From Scilla litardierei (Eukaryota > Streptophyta > Magnoliopsida > Asparagales > Asparagaceae), in assembly GCA_030789695.1 (NCBI GenBank), contig CM061142.1:145919637-145983636 (forward strand): DNA of 64,000 nt. The letters are read 5' to 3'. The translations under genes and the position numbers were made by a program. Positions within the stretch are counted from its first letter, which is position 1. Each line of letters begins with the position of its first letter. The notes beneath the pieces are model-generated. The model was not told the origin of the DNA and did not search any database. It saw only the letters and a list, made by a program, of their open reading frames with translations. Below are positions 1-10,100 of the stretch, piece after piece.

Positions 1-2672
1 ACTATCAAGAATAAATATCCCTTGCCTCGTATAGATGACATCTTTGATCAGCTCGGAGGTTCGAGGGTGTTCTCTAAATTGGATTTGAGGAGCGGTTACC
101 ATCAGCTTAAGGTGAAGAAGGACGACATCCCGAAGACAGCGTTCAGGACAAAGTATGGTCACTACGAGTTCGTGGTTATACCCTTTGGTGTAACCAATGC
201 ACCCGCAGTCTTTATGAACCTGATGAATCTGGTCTTCTACGACTTTCTAGACAAGTTTGTTGTCATCTTCATTGACGATATTCTGATCTACTCGAAGTCG
301 GAGGAAGAGCATGCCTCGCACTTGAGGACCGTATTGGAGATCTTGAGGAAGCATCGTTTGTATGCGAAGTATTCCAAGTGCGAGTTTTGGCTGGATAGAG
401 TTGCATTTCTCGGGCATGTGGTGTCTGGTGATGGAATTTCTGTGGACCCCGAGAAGATTGTGGCCATCAGAGAGTGGCCGGTTCCGCAGTCGGCGTCAGA
501 GATTCGGAGTTTCCTTGGACTTGCAGGCTATTACCGACGTTTCATTAAGGACTTTTCTCGGATTGCTGAGCCGATGACCAGACTTACGCGGAAGGATGTA
601 CCTTATGTTTGGTCTGATGATTACGAGAAGGCTTTTGGTATCCTGAAGGAGAGATTGACGACTGCCCCCGTACTTGCTGTGCCCGATCGGAGTGGAGGAT
701 TCGAGATCTTTTGCGATGCTTCTGGCAAGGGTCTTGGATGCGTGTTGCATCAGCATGGGCATGTGGTTGCGTATGCTTCTCGTCAGCTTAAGGCCCACGA
801 GAAGAATTACCCGACGCATGATTTGGAGTTGGCTGCTGTCGTGTTTGCGCTGAAGATTTGGAGGCACTTCCTGCTGAGTGAGAAGGTGAAGATCTTCACC
901 GATCACAAAAGCTTGAAGTATATCTTTACGCAGAAGGAGCTCAACATGCGACAGCGTCGATGGTTGGAGCTCTTGGCAGACTATGAGATTGACTTGCAGT
1001 ACCACCCTGGCAAGGTGAATGTAGTTCCGGATGCGCTGAGCAGACTTCCAGCGGTGATGATGTTGACCTCGCAGTGGAGATTGCAGCAGGATTTTTGCGA
1101 GACTGGTATCGAGATTATTCTTCCTGGAGAGACTTCTACGATGATGAGCATGCATATACAATCGACGATCGTAGATAAGATCAAGGCTGGACAGGCTGGA
1201 GATGCTAAGCTGGTGAAGATTCGGGAGTAGGTGGAAGCCGGTCTGCGGACTGACTTCTTGATTCACGAGGATGGTTCGTTGAGATTTGGAGCCAGGTTGT
1301 GTGTGCCAGCTGGAGATATCAGAGAGGAATTATTGGTAGAGGCACACAGTTCGCCGTATTCTGTGCATCCTGGTGGGACCAAGATGTACAAAGATCTTCG
1401 TCTAAACTTTTGGTGGCATGGTATGAAGAGGAGTGTGGCTCGGAGTGTAGCCAAGTGTTTGGTCTGCCAATAAGTAAAGGCGGAGCATCAGCGTACGGCA
1501 GGGTTGCTACAACCGCTTCCGATTCCGGAGTGGAAGTGGCAGCACATCACTATGGATTTCGTGACTGGACTACCTCGGAGTCCGAAGCAGAACGACGCGA
1601 TTTGGGTGATCGTAGACCGATTGACCAAATCTACGCACTTTATTCCTTTCCGAGTAGGACAGTCTACCGAGACGCTAGCGAGGAGATACATGGAGGTAAA
1701 TGCGTTTACTCTCCGTTTCTATTCCCTTTTTCTAGTTTAGATAGTGATGTAACGTGAATCGTGCAGGAGATCGTACGACTTCACGGAGTCCCCGTGAGTA
1801 TCGTGTCGGACAGAGACACGAGATTCACATCTCAGTTTTGGCAGAGTCTGCAGAAGAGCTTGGGTACGAGTCTGAGTTTCAGCACGGCGTACCACCCGCA
1901 GACAGATGGCCAGTCCAAGAGGACGATCCAGATTTTAGAGGATACGTTGCGAGCTTGCATGTTGGACTTTAAGGGATCTTGGGAGGATCATCTCCACCAC
2001 GTTGAGTTTGCCTACAATAACAGCTACCAGGTGAGTATTGGAATGGCGCCTTTCGCCGCGCTATATGGAAAGAAATGTCGATCGCCACTGAGCTGGGATG
2101 ACGTTGGAGATCGGGAGCTGTTAGGACCGGAGATGATCGTGGAGGCCGTGGATGTTGTGAGGAATATTCGGGAGAAGCTGAGGATTGCGCAGGACCGTTT
2201 CAAGCATTGGGCTGATGCTAAACGGAGGCTTTTGGAGTTTCAGCCTGGAGATCATGTCTTTCTGAAGATTTCTCCGAACCGCGGAGTTATTCGATTCGGG
2301 AAGAGAGGCAAGCTGAGCCCGAGGTTCATTGGACCGTTCGATGTTCTGGAGAGAGTTGGAGCTGTGGCTTATCGCTTGGCGTTGCCACCGTCGCTTGTGG
2401 GAGTTCACGACGTATTTCACGTATCTCAGTTACGTCGATATGTTAGTGATCCATCCCACGCTGTGGATTTCTCGGAGATTACGGTTCGTCCGGATCTGTC
2501 TTATGATCAGCAGCCAGTTGAGATTTTGGATCGTCGACAGAAGCAGTTGAGGAATAAGACCGTCGACTTGGTTCGAGTGAAGTGGCGTCACGGTTCCCCC
2601 GGTGAGTCTACCTGGGAACGTGAAGATGAGATGAGAGAGCGTTTCCCGCACCTTTTCCCGAGCAGTGCTTGA
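1..2672 (+). pseudogene. pol of Gypsy-A (RT, RNase H, integrase, chromodomain-like tail)
   Basis: RT shows [11 protein letters not shown] and the catalytic [10 protein letters not shown]. RNase H shows [28 protein letters not shown] and a DALSRL end. Integrase has an HHCC finger ending CLVCQ, then [20 protein letters not shown] and the YHPQTDGQS region, and the C-terminus resembles a chromodomain ([12 protein letters not shown]). One frame is open from base 1 to 1695 apart from TAG at 1228-1230 and TAA at 1471-1473. It resumes after a 71-bp intron at 1767 and ends at 2672. The third catalytic acid of integrase, normally E in GQSERTIQ, is K here (GQSKRTIQ), so integrase would be dead even without the stops. 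Enzymes of this family copy element RNA and insert the DNA into the nucleus; the chromodomain steers insertion to heterochromatin. Confidence 0.9.
1696..1766 (+). other. intron inside integrase of Gypsy-A
   Basis: The coding frame reaches ..RRYME and is then interrupted by 71 bp starting GTAAAT and ending GTGCAG. It resumes with [17 protein letters not shown], which is the normal continuation in chromovirus integrases. The interior is T-rich and has a GTAAC branch-point-like motif near its 3' end. Equivalent segments occur at the same codon in Gypsy-B and Gypsy-C. Reading through gives a stop at 1738-1740. Splicing is inferred from the sequence only. Confidence 0.78.
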
Positions 2673-2700
2673 TGTTGATTCTGAGGACGGAATCATTTCT

Positions 2701-2713
2701 AAGGTGGGGAGGA
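2701..2713 (+). other. polypurine tract of Gypsy-A
   Basis: AAGGTGGGGAGGA lies directly before the LTR start TGTAACG. This is the usual plus-strand primer position in an LTR retrotransposon. The same tract precedes the LTRs of Gypsy-B and, with one change, Gypsy-C. Confidence 0.88.
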
Positions 2714-2744
2714 TGTAACGATACGTTTTCGTTGTACTTCGTTC

Positions 2745-2771
2745 GTGCACGTGCTTTTGGCCGTGCACGTG
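2745..2771 (+). promoter_or_regulatory. paired G-box repeats in U3 of the Gypsy-A LTR
   Basis: GTGCACGTG occurs at 2745-2753 and again at 2763-2771. Each contains CACGTG, the core bound by plant bZIP and bHLH factors. Binding is inference. Confidence 0.5.
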
Positions 2772-3300
2772 TTTATTTTAGAATATATTTGTTTGTGAAC
2801 ACCTTTGTGTGATATGCCGTTACGAACGTCTCTGAGAGTATTAAATAGTGGCACTAATTAGGAATGACGTTTCTCGAGTCGTTTTCCCACAATTTAAACT
2901 TACTCGATGAGACGTGACGATTCGCACTCTTGACGGGAGACGTTTCTATTTTTAGTTTCGTCGTCCGATGTCAAAACTGAGATCCGTCTTCTTAGTTAGC
3001 TCACATTCGTCGCCACGATCACCACGATATTTAATTTATAATTTTTGGAGTTTATTTGACCACTTTTATAATTTTTACAAGTTTTATAATATTTTTAATA
3101 ATTTATTTTTAAATTAATTTCGGCCAAATAAAATTTATTTGAGTTTTAAACGTTTTAAAGAATTTTTGAGCCAATTTCCAGCTCATTTGGACCAGGTCAA
3201 ATTCTAGGATGGGTTGGAGAAGTTTAAATTCAAATTTTAAATCTTTTTGAACTTCTAATCCTATTAGATTTAGCCCTAGACCAAGTCAACCCATCTATAC

Positions 3301-3308
3301 TATATAAG
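3301..3308 (+). promoter_or_regulatory. TATA box of the Gypsy-A LTR
   Basis: TATATAAG follows an AT-rich U3 and precedes the GC-rich transcribed leader. It is the only strong TATA motif in this LTR, so transcription probably starts near 3335. Confidence 0.65.
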
Positions 3309-3372
3309 CAACCCCTAGCAAGACCTATTTTCCAAAGAAATTAGCCCTAGCCTCTTCCAAACTCGAAATTGG

Positions 3373-4000
3373 ACGTTGCGACGAATCGTCGCAACGTTGC
3401 GACGTTCAGCCACCGCACGACCGAAGGAAATCGCTCCGTTCCCCCGCTCAGACCGAAGCCCCCGCCCGCATCCATCGCCGTCCGCACGCTGCAGCAGCCG
3501 CCCACGCCCGTCCCCCGCTCCGACCGAGAGAGGCTCTCGGTCAGACCGAGGCCCCGCTCCGCATCGACCCCCCGCTTGTCGCCCGCTCGTCGCCCCGCTC
3601 CGCAGCGTGTCTGACCGATCGCCCCGCCCGCTGTGACCGAGCGCCCAAGCTTGCAACGTTGCAGCCCCGCCCCAAGCGCACGACCGACCCGTTCCTAGTG
3701 TCTGACCGAAGAAAGCTCTCGCACCACAGCCGCCCGCAGCCGCTGCACACCCCAAGCGCCGTTCCTAGTGTCTGACCGAGCCAAGTCCCCGCACCGAGGC
3801 TGTACGACCGAGAGCCACTCGTCGCAACCCCGCATCCGTCGCATCGCTTGCCTCCGTGGGCCCCCCAAGTTCTCCAGAGGTATTGTGGGTCCCCCAATGG
3901 TCCCTAGGACTACTATGGGCCCCACCTAGGTGCTTGCTCTTCAAGGATTCGTCGCGTACGACGTCGTCGCACGTCGTAGCCCGTCGTCGCACGTACGAGC
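3373..4000 (+). repeat. GC-rich leader block with CTGACCGA repeats
   Basis: It begins with a 25-bp perfect inverted repeat (3373-3397, 12-base arms around one base, TTGCGACGA core). A 9-bp-stem hairpin at 3522-3542 (GACCGAGAG / AGG / CTCTCGGTC) and many copies of GACCGA follow; CTAGTGTCTGACCGA occurs twice, near 3697 and 3767. The block is far more GC-rich than its surroundings. Open frames across it on both strands look like composition effects, not genes. Confidence 0.65.
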
Positions 4001-4344
4001 TTTGGAATCTGGAATCGTCACCCGGGTTGATTTCTCTGAAATTTCCAGCGAGGAATCTAATTGGAATCTGGACTTGGAGCGCGATCTTTTATTCCAACCC
4101 CCGGCGTCGCTACCCGACGCCGGTGTAGCTTTCGCGTCGTGTTGAGGTAACGTTTTGCACCCCTAGGACCCCAACCCAATTGCATGCTAATCAAGACTAA
4201 AAATCAGTATTTTTAAAGTATTTTAAATGTTTTAGAAATCACTAATCAAGATTAATAAAACGGATGTAGGCCGGTGGACTTGTGCACGTAGGAATCGTGA
4301 CTTTGGACTCGTTGGACGGTGTTTTCTTGACGTGATAATTGCAG

Positions 4345-4520
4345 GCAAGTGAAACTTGCTGAATCTTGCTTAGGGCCATGTTTTTAGGCCACTTACTTGT
4401 TTTTAGCGTAAAAGAGACTAGTCAGTGAAATGATAGCTGGCTAGGCGCCTACTTGATCTAGTTTGACAACGAAACTAGATCCGTCACCTAAATGATCTAG
4501 CTTGACAACGAAGCTAGATT
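4345..4520 (+). ncRNA. conserved hairpin module in the Gypsy-A LTR leader
   Basis: Four consecutive inverted repeats: GCAAGT/GAA/ACTTGC (4345-4359); CTAGTCAG/TGAAATGATAG/CTGGCTAG (4418-4444, one G-T pair); GATCTAGTTT/GACAACG/AAACTAGATC (4455-4481); and a second copy with stem GATCTAGCTT/AAGCTAGATT (4494-4520). Loops match those in the B and C LTRs exactly while the stems differ. It lies downstream of the TATA box, so it would be in the transcript. It is not an RNA gene in itself; I call it a cis RNA structure. Confidence 0.6.
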
Positions 4521-5061
4521 CAACCCCTTAAAATTGTTTTTCATGCATGCTAAAATGTCACGTTTACTTCCCTTACCTGTACGCTTTACTTTAACTGCCA
4601 TGTCATGTCATCCATGCATCGAATATTGCATTCGTAGCACACACTACATACTTGTACTTGCTTGTCCCGGGCTAGGTGCACCCCTATGCCATACTTGTTA
4701 AAGACACTTCCTGGCTCGTGATCCAGAAGCGAGCATTACCGTTCGGGGTAAGGCCCTGGCTCGACACACGTGGAGGGGTAGGGTTGAGCGACCACTCAGC
4801 GTAAAAGTGTGCCCGTACAGCCTCTTTAGCTGTAAGGCGTGAACTCTGTGCACGAGGTGCTTACTTTTCTTGTCTTGTACTTGTCTTGTGAATGTCATGC
4901 CATGCTCGTACTTTTACTCGCTTTACTTTACCTGTTGCACTCATACTTTAACTGCCATGTCATTGCATCATGCTAGAACTGCTAGGTTGCTTTACTTTCA
5001 GTTTCACTTGCACAAGTCTTCCAGACTTGCTGACATGTGCCCCTTGCTCTTTGGGTGTCAC

Positions 5062-5169
5062 ATGTTAGACCCTGAGCCAGAGACAGTCGTTGAGGACGAG
5101 GTGTTTGCTGACGCTGAGACTGAGCCTACGTTCGTTGAGGAGTACGAGGACACCGGAGATCAGTCTTAG
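5062..5169 (+). CDS. 35-codon acidic mini-ORF in the Gypsy-A LTR
   Basis: ATG to TAG, 108 bp. The peptide starts MLDPEPETV, is rich in D and E, and ends EYEDTGDQS. ORFs of exactly the same length, with the same start (ML..EPE) and end (EY.DTGDQS), occur in the LTRs of Gypsy-B and in both LTR copies of Gypsy-C. The ATG lies in the 3' arm of a conserved hairpin (ACATGTG / CACATGT). I recognise no family. Real translation is uncertain because the ORF lies far from the cap site. It could also be the last exon of a longer spliced LTR transcript, since TTAG immediately follows the A of the ATG region. Confidence 0.5.
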   Translation: MLDPEPETVVEDEVFADAETEPTFVEEYEDTGDQS

Positions 5170-5509
5170 TGACTGTGGAGCTACTTTTGCTTTAGTTGCT
5201 GTTAGTTGCCGGTGCTTGCACCATTTCTTTGTTTTCGTACTTTGTACTTTTGTTGGCCATGCTGGGCCTCTTTTAGACTCTTTTATTTTAGCCTGGTGGC
5301 TTTTTCTGCGATGTTGAGATTTATTATTATGGATATTCTGAGATGTTCTTTTTGTCTCTTCGTTATTATTATCTTTGTTTCGTTTCGCGTTGCAAGGATC
5401 TGCAGTTTAAAAGTGATTGACGCTTATCAGACTTGCAGCCTTGTAGCTTCAAGTCTGAACGGACCTTCTCACGCTTCGCCTCCACGTTTTTGGGAAGCGG
5501 GGCGTGACA

Positions 5510-5734
5510 CCTGGTGGCATTTCTGGTTGTTGGACTTCTTGTTGGACTATGAGTTGGAGAATGTTACACTATTATCTCTCTTTTCCTATTATTGTTATTG
5601 TTGTTCTGAGTCACATTACAGGGACCTGCCACTTCGTTTTATTTGACGCTTATCGGACTTGCGGCTTGCAGCTTCAAGTCAGTGCGGACCTTCTCATGCT
5701 TCGCCTCCATGTTTTTGGGAAGCGGGGCGTGACA
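5510..5734 (+). repeat. remnant (right end) of the Gypsy-B 5' LTR
   Basis: These 225 bp align to the last 225 bp of the Gypsy-B 3' LTR (12737-12961) and end in the same GCGTGACA. The rest of the B 5' LTR should lie left of Gypsy-A, outside the window. The first five bases, CCTGG, are the expected right copy of the target duplication made by Gypsy-A. Confidence 0.85.
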
Positions 5735-5883
5735 GGTTTCTTTGGTGGCCCATGCAGGTCAAATTTTTCTTTAACTGTGACTTAATCGGAATGACAATAA
5801 GAATTATAGCAAGTCCAATAAACAAAATTCAACACCGTGTCATAAGCAAAGAGTCTGATTTGTTTCGTTTCCTGTGTCAATAG

Positions 5884-7014
5884 ATGGCTGGGAGACAGAA
5901 TACCCGTGCTGGTGGTGGTGTGCCCCCTCGTGACCAGGAGCCGGACCGAGAGCCCAACACCGGGGAGATGATGAGGATGATGCATCAGATGATGCAGGTG
6001 CAGCAAGGAATTCTGCAGACTATCCGAAATGTTCCGCCTGCTCGTGCAGCGCCGGCTGTCCAAGCTGCCCCTCCTTCGAGCCCGGAGCGAAGCAATTTTG
6101 GGAGCTGGGTCCCGCTTACTTCGATGGGACCGAGGGACCCCTGGCTGCAGATGAGTGGACCAGGAACATGGAAGATAATCTGAAGATGTCGAAGGTCGAC
6201 CCGACTGGATGGGTTGATCTGGCAAAGCGCCAGCTGAAGGATAACGCGCGGAACTGGTAGGATGCCGATGAGGAGTTGTTGGAGGAGCCTATTACTTGGG
6301 CTACCTTCAAGTCCAGGTTTGATGAGGAATATTTTCCTAAGGCCGCCAGGAGGGAGATGGCTCAGCGCTTCATTGACTTGAAGCAGGGGAATTTGACGGT
6401 GGATCAGTACCACCAGGAATTCACGAGGCTGAGTCGTTTTGCACCGAAGATGGTGCAGGATGCTGAGGAGAGAGCCCAGAGGTTTCTGCAGGGGCTTTCG
6501 TTGGATCTGCAGAGCTATGTCACTTCTTCTGATGCGGAGACTTACCAGAATGTTCTGATTGCGGCGAAGAGGCATGAGAGGATTGTGAATCAGAAGAGGG
6601 GACAGATTTCTGGCACTGGGAAGAGGCCTATGGAGCAGGCCAGAGCAGTGGTGAGACCGGGGCACGGGCCCAACCAGCCTGTGCAGTTCAAGAGGCCCGG
6701 AGGACCTCCTACTTTGAAGACTTGAAATTTTTGTGGCAAGACTGGGCATATCAAGGATCAGTGCCGGAAGATGCTGGGGCAGTGTTTAGTTTGTGGTGAT
6801 CCTGCGCACACCATGAAGGATTGCCCGAGGTCGAAGCAGCCGTGGAGGGCACCTGTTACAGCTCAGTCGTTGCAGCAGAGGGCACCTGTTCCTGCTGGTC
6901 GTGGAGTGCCTCTCGTTCCACAGAGGCAGGCGTTTCAGCAGGCTGTCCAGCCGAAATGACAGGCGTTTCTGATGACTGTTGCTGAGACCGAGACACTGGA
7001 TGAGGTTATCGCAG
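5884..7014 (+). pseudogene. gag of Gypsy-B
   Basis: It starts MAGRQNTRAGG, with a Q/M-rich N-terminal segment (MMRMMHQMMQVQQ), then the retrotransposon gag domain (NMEDNLKMSKV.., TWATFKSRFDEEYFPKAARR.., QGNLTVDQYHQEFTRL..). It ends in two adjacent CCHC zinc knuckles (..FCGKTGHIKDQC and CLVCGDPAHTMKDC). Breaks: a one-base deletion near 6078, TAG at 6258-6260, TGA at 6723-6725 (which also removes the first cysteine of knuckle 1) and TGA at 6957-6959. Gag forms the virus-like particle and packages element RNA in the cytoplasm. The exon ends at G7014, after DEVIA. Confidence 0.88.
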
Positions 7015-7128
7015 GTAACTTTCTATCTAGCCGTTTCTTTTCTTAGTTAGTTTGGTTATTAGATATGCTTAGTTGTTTGATTATGTTTGTTTGCTAGAAT
7101 AGGGTCTGATTGTTAGACTGCCTGTTAG
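7015..7128 (+). other. intron between gag and protease of Gypsy-B
   Basis: 114 bp from GTAACT to CTGTTAG, T-rich. Joining G7014 to G7129 gives ..EVIAG-VILVCAFPARVLFDSG, the usual lead-in to the chromovirus protease. Without splicing, gag would continue nine codons and stop at TAG 7044-7046. Gypsy-C has the same intron, with its stop at the same codon. Confidence 0.78.
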
Positions 7129-10100
7129 GTGTGATCTTGGTTTGTGCTTTTCCTGCACGAGTTCTCTTTGACTCTGGTGCATCCATGTGCATCATTTCTC
7201 GGAGCTTCGTGGAGAGGCATTCCTTGTCGACTTCCTCTCTTCCCCAAAGTTGGAACATCGTCACAGGGAATGGTGTGATCTCGGTGCATCGTGGGTGCAA
7301 TTCTTGCCTGTTGGTGGTCTGTGGACACGAGCTGTATGCTGACTTTATTGTCCACGACATCATCAACTACGATGCAGTGCTTGGGATGGATTGGCTTGTG
7401 AGCTTCTATGCTACGATCGACTGTCGGAGGAAGAAGGTGGTGTTCGAGATTCCCGGACATCTAGTGTTTGAGTTCAGCCGTGGTAGCAGTTCGCTTGGTC
7501 CGGTCAGGTTTCGGGCCAAGCCGGTGGAGGCTGTGGCTATGCTGATGGAGTAGGGTAGACGTGCTGTGGTGTGTGAATTCGATGACGTCTTCCCCGAGGA
7601 GATGTCTGGTTTGCCGCCCGATCGAGCTCTAGAGTTTTCGATTGACCTGATTCTGGGAGCGCAGCCCATTTCGAAGGCACCTTATCGTATGGCTCCAGCG
7701 GAATTGGAGGAGTTGCGGAAGCAGCTGAATGAGCTCTTACAAAAGGGTTACATAAATCCCAGTGTGTCTCCGTGGGGAGCACCGGTCCTGCTGGTGAAGA
7801 AGAAGGACGGTTCGCGTCGCATGTGCGTGGATTATCGAGGGCTGAATGCGGTGACTGTAAAGAATAAGTACCCATTGCCGCGGATTGATGATATTTTTGA
7901 TCAGCTCGGAGGATCGAGGGTATTCTCCAAATTGGACCTGAGGAGTGGATATCACCAGCTGAAGGTGAGGAAGGAGGACATTCTGAAGACGGCGTTCAGG
8001 ACGAAGTATGGTCACTACGAGTTCGTGGTTATGCCTTTTGGTGTGACTAACGCGCCCGCAGTATTTATGAACTTGATGAATTTGATCTTCTATGACTATT
8101 TAGATAAGTTTGTCGTTATCTTCATTGACGACATTCTGGTCTATTCTAAGTCAGAGGAGGAGCATGCGTCGCACTTGAGGACGGTATTGGAGATTCTGAG
8201 GAGGCATCGGTTGTATGCCAAGTATTCGAAGTGCGAGTTCTGGCTGGATAGAGTGGCTTTTCTTGGGCATGTGGTGACTGGTGATGGGATTTCGGTGGAT
8301 CCTGTAAAGATTAGGGCTATCAGAGAATGGCCTGTTCCGCAGTCAACGTCTGAGATCCGGAGTTTCCTTGGACTTGCGGGTTATTACAGGCGATTCATCA
8401 AGGATTTCTCCCGTATAGCCGAGCCGATGACCATATTGACGCAGAAGGATGTATCTTTTGATTGGTCCGTTGGTTGTGAGGAAGCTTTTGGTGTTCTGAA
8501 GGAGCGGTTGACGTCTGCCCCTGTTCTTGTTGTGCCCGATTGGAGTGGAGGATTCGAGATCTTTTGCGATGCTTCTGGCAAAGGTCTTGGATGTGTGTTG
8601 CATCAGCATGGGCACGTGGTTGCGTATGCTTCTCGTCAGCTTAAGGCTCATGAGAAGAATTACCCGATGCACGATTTGGAGTTGGCTGCTGTCGTGTTTG
8701 CGCTGAAGATTTGGAGGCACTTCCTGCTGAGCGAGAAAGTGAAGATTTTCACCGATCACAAAAGCTTGAAGTACATTTTCACGCAGAAGGAGCTCAACAT
8801 GCGACAGCGTCGGTGGTTGGAGCTCATAGCAGACTATGAGATCGAGTTGCAGTATCACCCGGGTAAAGTGAATGTAGTTCTTAATGCGTTGAGTAGGCTT
8901 CCGGCGGTGATGTTGCTGACTTCGCAGTGGAGATTGCAGCAGGATTTTTGCGAGTCTGGAGTTGAGGTGGTTCTGCCTGGAGAGACTTCTTCGTTGATGT
9001 GTATGCAGATACAGTCGACGATCGTGGATCAGATCAAGGCTGGGCAGAGTGGTGATCCGAAGTTGGTAAAGATTCAAGAGATGGTGGAAGCGGGTCTGTG
9101 GACTGATTTTGTAATTCATGAGGATGGCTCGTTGAGGTTTGGAGCCAGGTTGTATGTGCCTGCGGGAGATATCAGAGAGGAGCTGTTGGTAGAGGCACAC
9201 AGTTCGTCGTATTCTGTGCATCCTGGTGGGACCAAGGTGTACAAGGATCTTCGTTTGAATTTCTGATGGCATGGGATGAAGAGGAGCGTGGCTCGGAGTG
9301 TGGCCAAGTGCTTGGTTTGCCAGCAGGTTAAAGCGGAGCATCAGCGTACGACGGGGTTGCTACAACCGCTTCCGATTCCGGAGTGGAAGTGGCAACACAT
9401 CACTATGGACTTCGTGACTGGACTACCTCGAAGTCCGAAGCAGAATGACAGGATTTGGGTGATCGTAGACCGATTGACCAAATCCACGCACTTTATTCCG
9501 TTCCGAGTAGGACAGTCTACTGAGGCGCTGGCGAGGAGATATATGGAGGTAAGTCCTTTTACTTTCCATTTTTATTTCCTTTCCTAGAGTAGTTAGTGAT
9601 GTAACGTGTTCGTGCAGGAGATCGTTCGACTGCACAGAGTCCCTGTGAGTATCATGTCGGACAGAGACACGAGATTCACGTCTCAGTTCTGGCAGAGTCT
9701 GCAGAGGAGTTTGGGTACGAGTCTGAGTTTCAGCACGGCGTACCATCCGCAGACGGATGGCCAGTCCGAGAGGACGATTCAGATCTTGGAGGACATGCTG
9801 AGGGCGTGTATGTTGGATTTTAAGGGTTCGTGGGAGGACCATCTACACCTAGTGGAGTTCTCTTATAACAACATCTTCCAGGCGAGTATTGGCATGGCAC
9901 CATTCGCTGCGCTATACGGAAGGAAATGTCGATCGCCACTGAGTTGGGATGATGTTGGAGATCGGGAGCTGTTGGGACCTGAGATGATCGTGGAGGCTGT
10001 GGATGTTGTCAGAAACATTCGGGAGCGGCTGAGGATTGCTCAGGACCGTTTTAAGCATTGGGCTGATGCTAAACGGCGTCCGTTGGAGTTTCAGCCTGGT

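Larger units (their letters stand above)
1..5509 (+). mobile_element. Gypsy-A, Ty3/gypsy Tekay/Del-like chromovirus, 3' part
   Basis: The window opens inside the reverse transcriptase of this element. RT, RNase H and integrase with a chromodomain-like C-terminus run on the + strand, followed by a polypurine tract and a complete 3' LTR starting TGTAACG and ending GTGACA. The domain order RT-RH-INT is that of Ty3/gypsy. The integrase tail with the W-x(n)-STWEREDEM pattern is what Tekay/Del chromoviruses carry. The gag, protease and 5' LTR lie left of the window. The base after its end continues in the 5' LTR of Gypsy-B, so A is nested in B. Confidence 0.93.
2714..5509 (+). repeat. 3' LTR of Gypsy-A (2796 bp)
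   Basis: It starts TGTAACG right after the polypurine tract and ends GCGTGACA. The U3 part (2714 to about 3330) is AT-rich and carries two G-box-containing repeats and a TATA box. A GC-rich block with CTGACCGA repeats follows. The second half (4340-5509) is homologous to the second halves of the B and C LTRs and contains the hairpin chain and the acidic mini-ORF. The first half does not resemble the B and C LTRs, so A belongs to another subfamily. Confidence 0.88.

Noticed and set aside
3315..3925. Overlapping Arg/Gly-rich reading frames on both strands
   Set aside because: GC-rich repeat leader of the Gypsy-A LTR; frames are not shared with the other LTR subfamilies.
5735..5760. Initiator-Met primer site inside the Gypsy-B 5' LTR
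   Set aside because: The sequence TTGGTGGCCCATGC does not match TGGTATCAGAGC beyond the first bases; the priming tRNA stays unassigned.
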